Below are positions 16,538 through 17,201 of a stretch of DNA of 17,201 bases, in pieces. Source of the stretch: JBFHNV01 sp965365655. GTDB taxonomy: Bacteria > Pseudomonadota > Gammaproteobacteria > HK1. Position numbers and translations under genes: made by a program. Under the pieces are notes generated by a model. That model had not been told where the DNA came from. It saw only the letters and a list, made by a program, of their open reading frames with translations, and made no database searches. The stretch is taken from contig CBDUCN010000081.1 in assembly GCA_965365655.1 (NCBI GenBank), positions 1-17,201 on the forward strand, written 5' to 3'. The first letter of the stretch is position 1. Each line of letters begins with the position of its first letter.

Positions 16538-17201
16538 ATGAGCAGAGAAATCCTGACCGTCGTCGACGCGGTGTCCAACGAGAAGGGCGTCGCGCCCGAG
16601 ATCATCTTCGACGCCATCGAGGCGGCGCTCGCGAGCGCGACGCGCAAGCGTCACGGAGAAGACATCGAGGTGCGCGTCGCCATCGATCGCGAGACGGGCG
16701 AGTACGAGACCTTCCGCCGCTGGGAGGTGGTGGACGACGACAAGGTCGTGGACGACCCCGCGGACCTCCCCGAGCCGGAGCCGGAGCCGGAGGCGGAGAC
16801 CGGGGCGGCGGTCGTCGGCGCGGGCGCGACGCCCGGCAGCGCCGACGTGCCGGGCGAGGCGGAGGTCGAGGAGGTCGACGGCATCCGCCTGTACGTGCCG
16901 GACCACATGCGACGCTTGAGCGAGGCGCGCGCGGAGCACCCCGAGATCCAGGTCGGCGAGTACATCGAGGTGCCGATCGAATCCGTGGCCTTCGGCCGCA
17001 TCGCCGCGCAGACGGCGAAGCAGGTGATCGTGCAGAAGGTGCGCGAGGCCGAGCGCGCGCAGGTCGTGGAGGCCTACCAGGACCGCGTCGGCGAGCTGGT
17101 CACCGGCGTCGTGAAGCGCATGGAGCGCGGCAGCGTGATCCTGGATCTGGGCGGCAACGCCGAGGCCGTGATCCTGCGCGAGGAGCTGATTCCGCGCGAG
17201 C
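16538..17201 (+). CDS. nusA: transcription termination/antitermination factor NusA, N-terminal part (3' end outside window)
   Basis: RNA-polymerase-binding factor that governs pausing, termination and antitermination. 221 codons are visible of a family length near 495. The N-terminal domain has ILTVVDAVSNEKGV (5-18), IIFDAIEAALASATRKR (22-38) and ETFRRWEVVDD (57-67). IESVAFGRIAAQTAKQVI follows at 147-164 with REAERAQVVEAY (169-180), and the S1 domain begins near 183 (VGELVTGVVKRMERGSVILDLG). Between residues about 69 and 116 there is an acidic, low-complexity insertion (LPEPEPEPEAE, then Gly/Ala-rich) that is absent from E. coli and Pseudomonas NusA as I recall them. ATG 16538 gives the standard N-terminus (MSREIL); only a weak GGGG (16521-16525) is near. 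It is the second gene of the rimP operon. Confidence 0.96.
   Translation, partial: MSREILTVVDAVSNEKGVAPEIIFDAIEAALASATRKRHGEDIEVRVAIDRETGEYETFRRWEVVDDDKVVDDPADLPEPEPEPEAETGAAVVGAGATPGSADVPGEAEVEEVDGIRLYVPDHMRRLSEARAEHPEIQVGEYIEVPIESVAFGRIAAQTAKQVIVQKVREAERAQVVEAYQDRVGELVTGVVKRMERGSVILDLGGNAEAVILREELIPRE

Overview
The window is very GC-rich (about 70% by eye), densely coded bacterial chromosome. The gene order and protein types point to a flagellated gammaproteobacterium, probably of the Chromatiales/Ectothiorhodospiraceae kind: a proton-pumping NuoA-N complex I, a FleQ-type flagellar master regulator with its sigma-28 factor, a PBP1b/TPR-lipoprotein pair resembling Pseudomonas PBP1b-LpoP, and the conserved tRNA-fMet - rimP - nusA start of the translation/transcription operon. 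The taxonomic placement is inference.

Layout. (1) 1-6279, plus strand: the 3' end of a nuo operon (nuoI partial, then J, K, L, M, N). (2) 6328-7465, minus strand: psd, preceded by tRNA-Arg(CCT) and tRNA-Ala(CGC), with a possible tRNA promoter near 7509-7514. (3) 7621-10051, plus strand: a three-gene arsenosugar-type cassette, arsS-like radical SAM enzyme, a TIGR04283-type glycosyltransferase and a TIGR04282/DUF2064-type transferase. (4) 10158-12550: fleQ followed by fliA. fliA has its own near-consensus sigma-54 promoter and a FleQ-box-like site upstream. (5) 12706-15725: mrcB (PBP1b) overlapping by 4 bp an LpoP-like outer-membrane lipoprotein gene. (6) 15789-17201: initiator tRNA, two intrinsic terminators, rimP, and nusA running off the right edge.

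How the genes work together. Complex I subunits J-N form the membrane arm that pumps protons for NADH oxidation; Psd makes the membrane phospholipid phosphatidylethanolamine. The arsS cassette is expected to build a glycosylated organoarsenical from a methylated trivalent arsenical and SAM, but no arsM methyltransferase lies in the window. FleQ (probably responsive to c-di-GMP) would activate fliA through sigma-54, and FliA then drives late flagellar genes, none of which are seen here. PBP1b builds peptidoglycan, and the lipoprotein next to it is its likely activator. RimP and NusA serve 30S maturation and transcript elongation; a competing-hairpin leader upstream of rimP may attenuate that operon.

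The strongest items for a second look are the fleQ-sigma-54-fliA regulatory unit, the arsS cassette, the acidic insertion in the NusA N-terminal domain, the rimP leader, and the U1-U72 mismatch of the initiator tRNA. I saw no CRISPR array, insertion sequence, integrase or prophage gene. No stretch longer than 300 bases lacks a gene; the longest gap (11562-11818) is described below.
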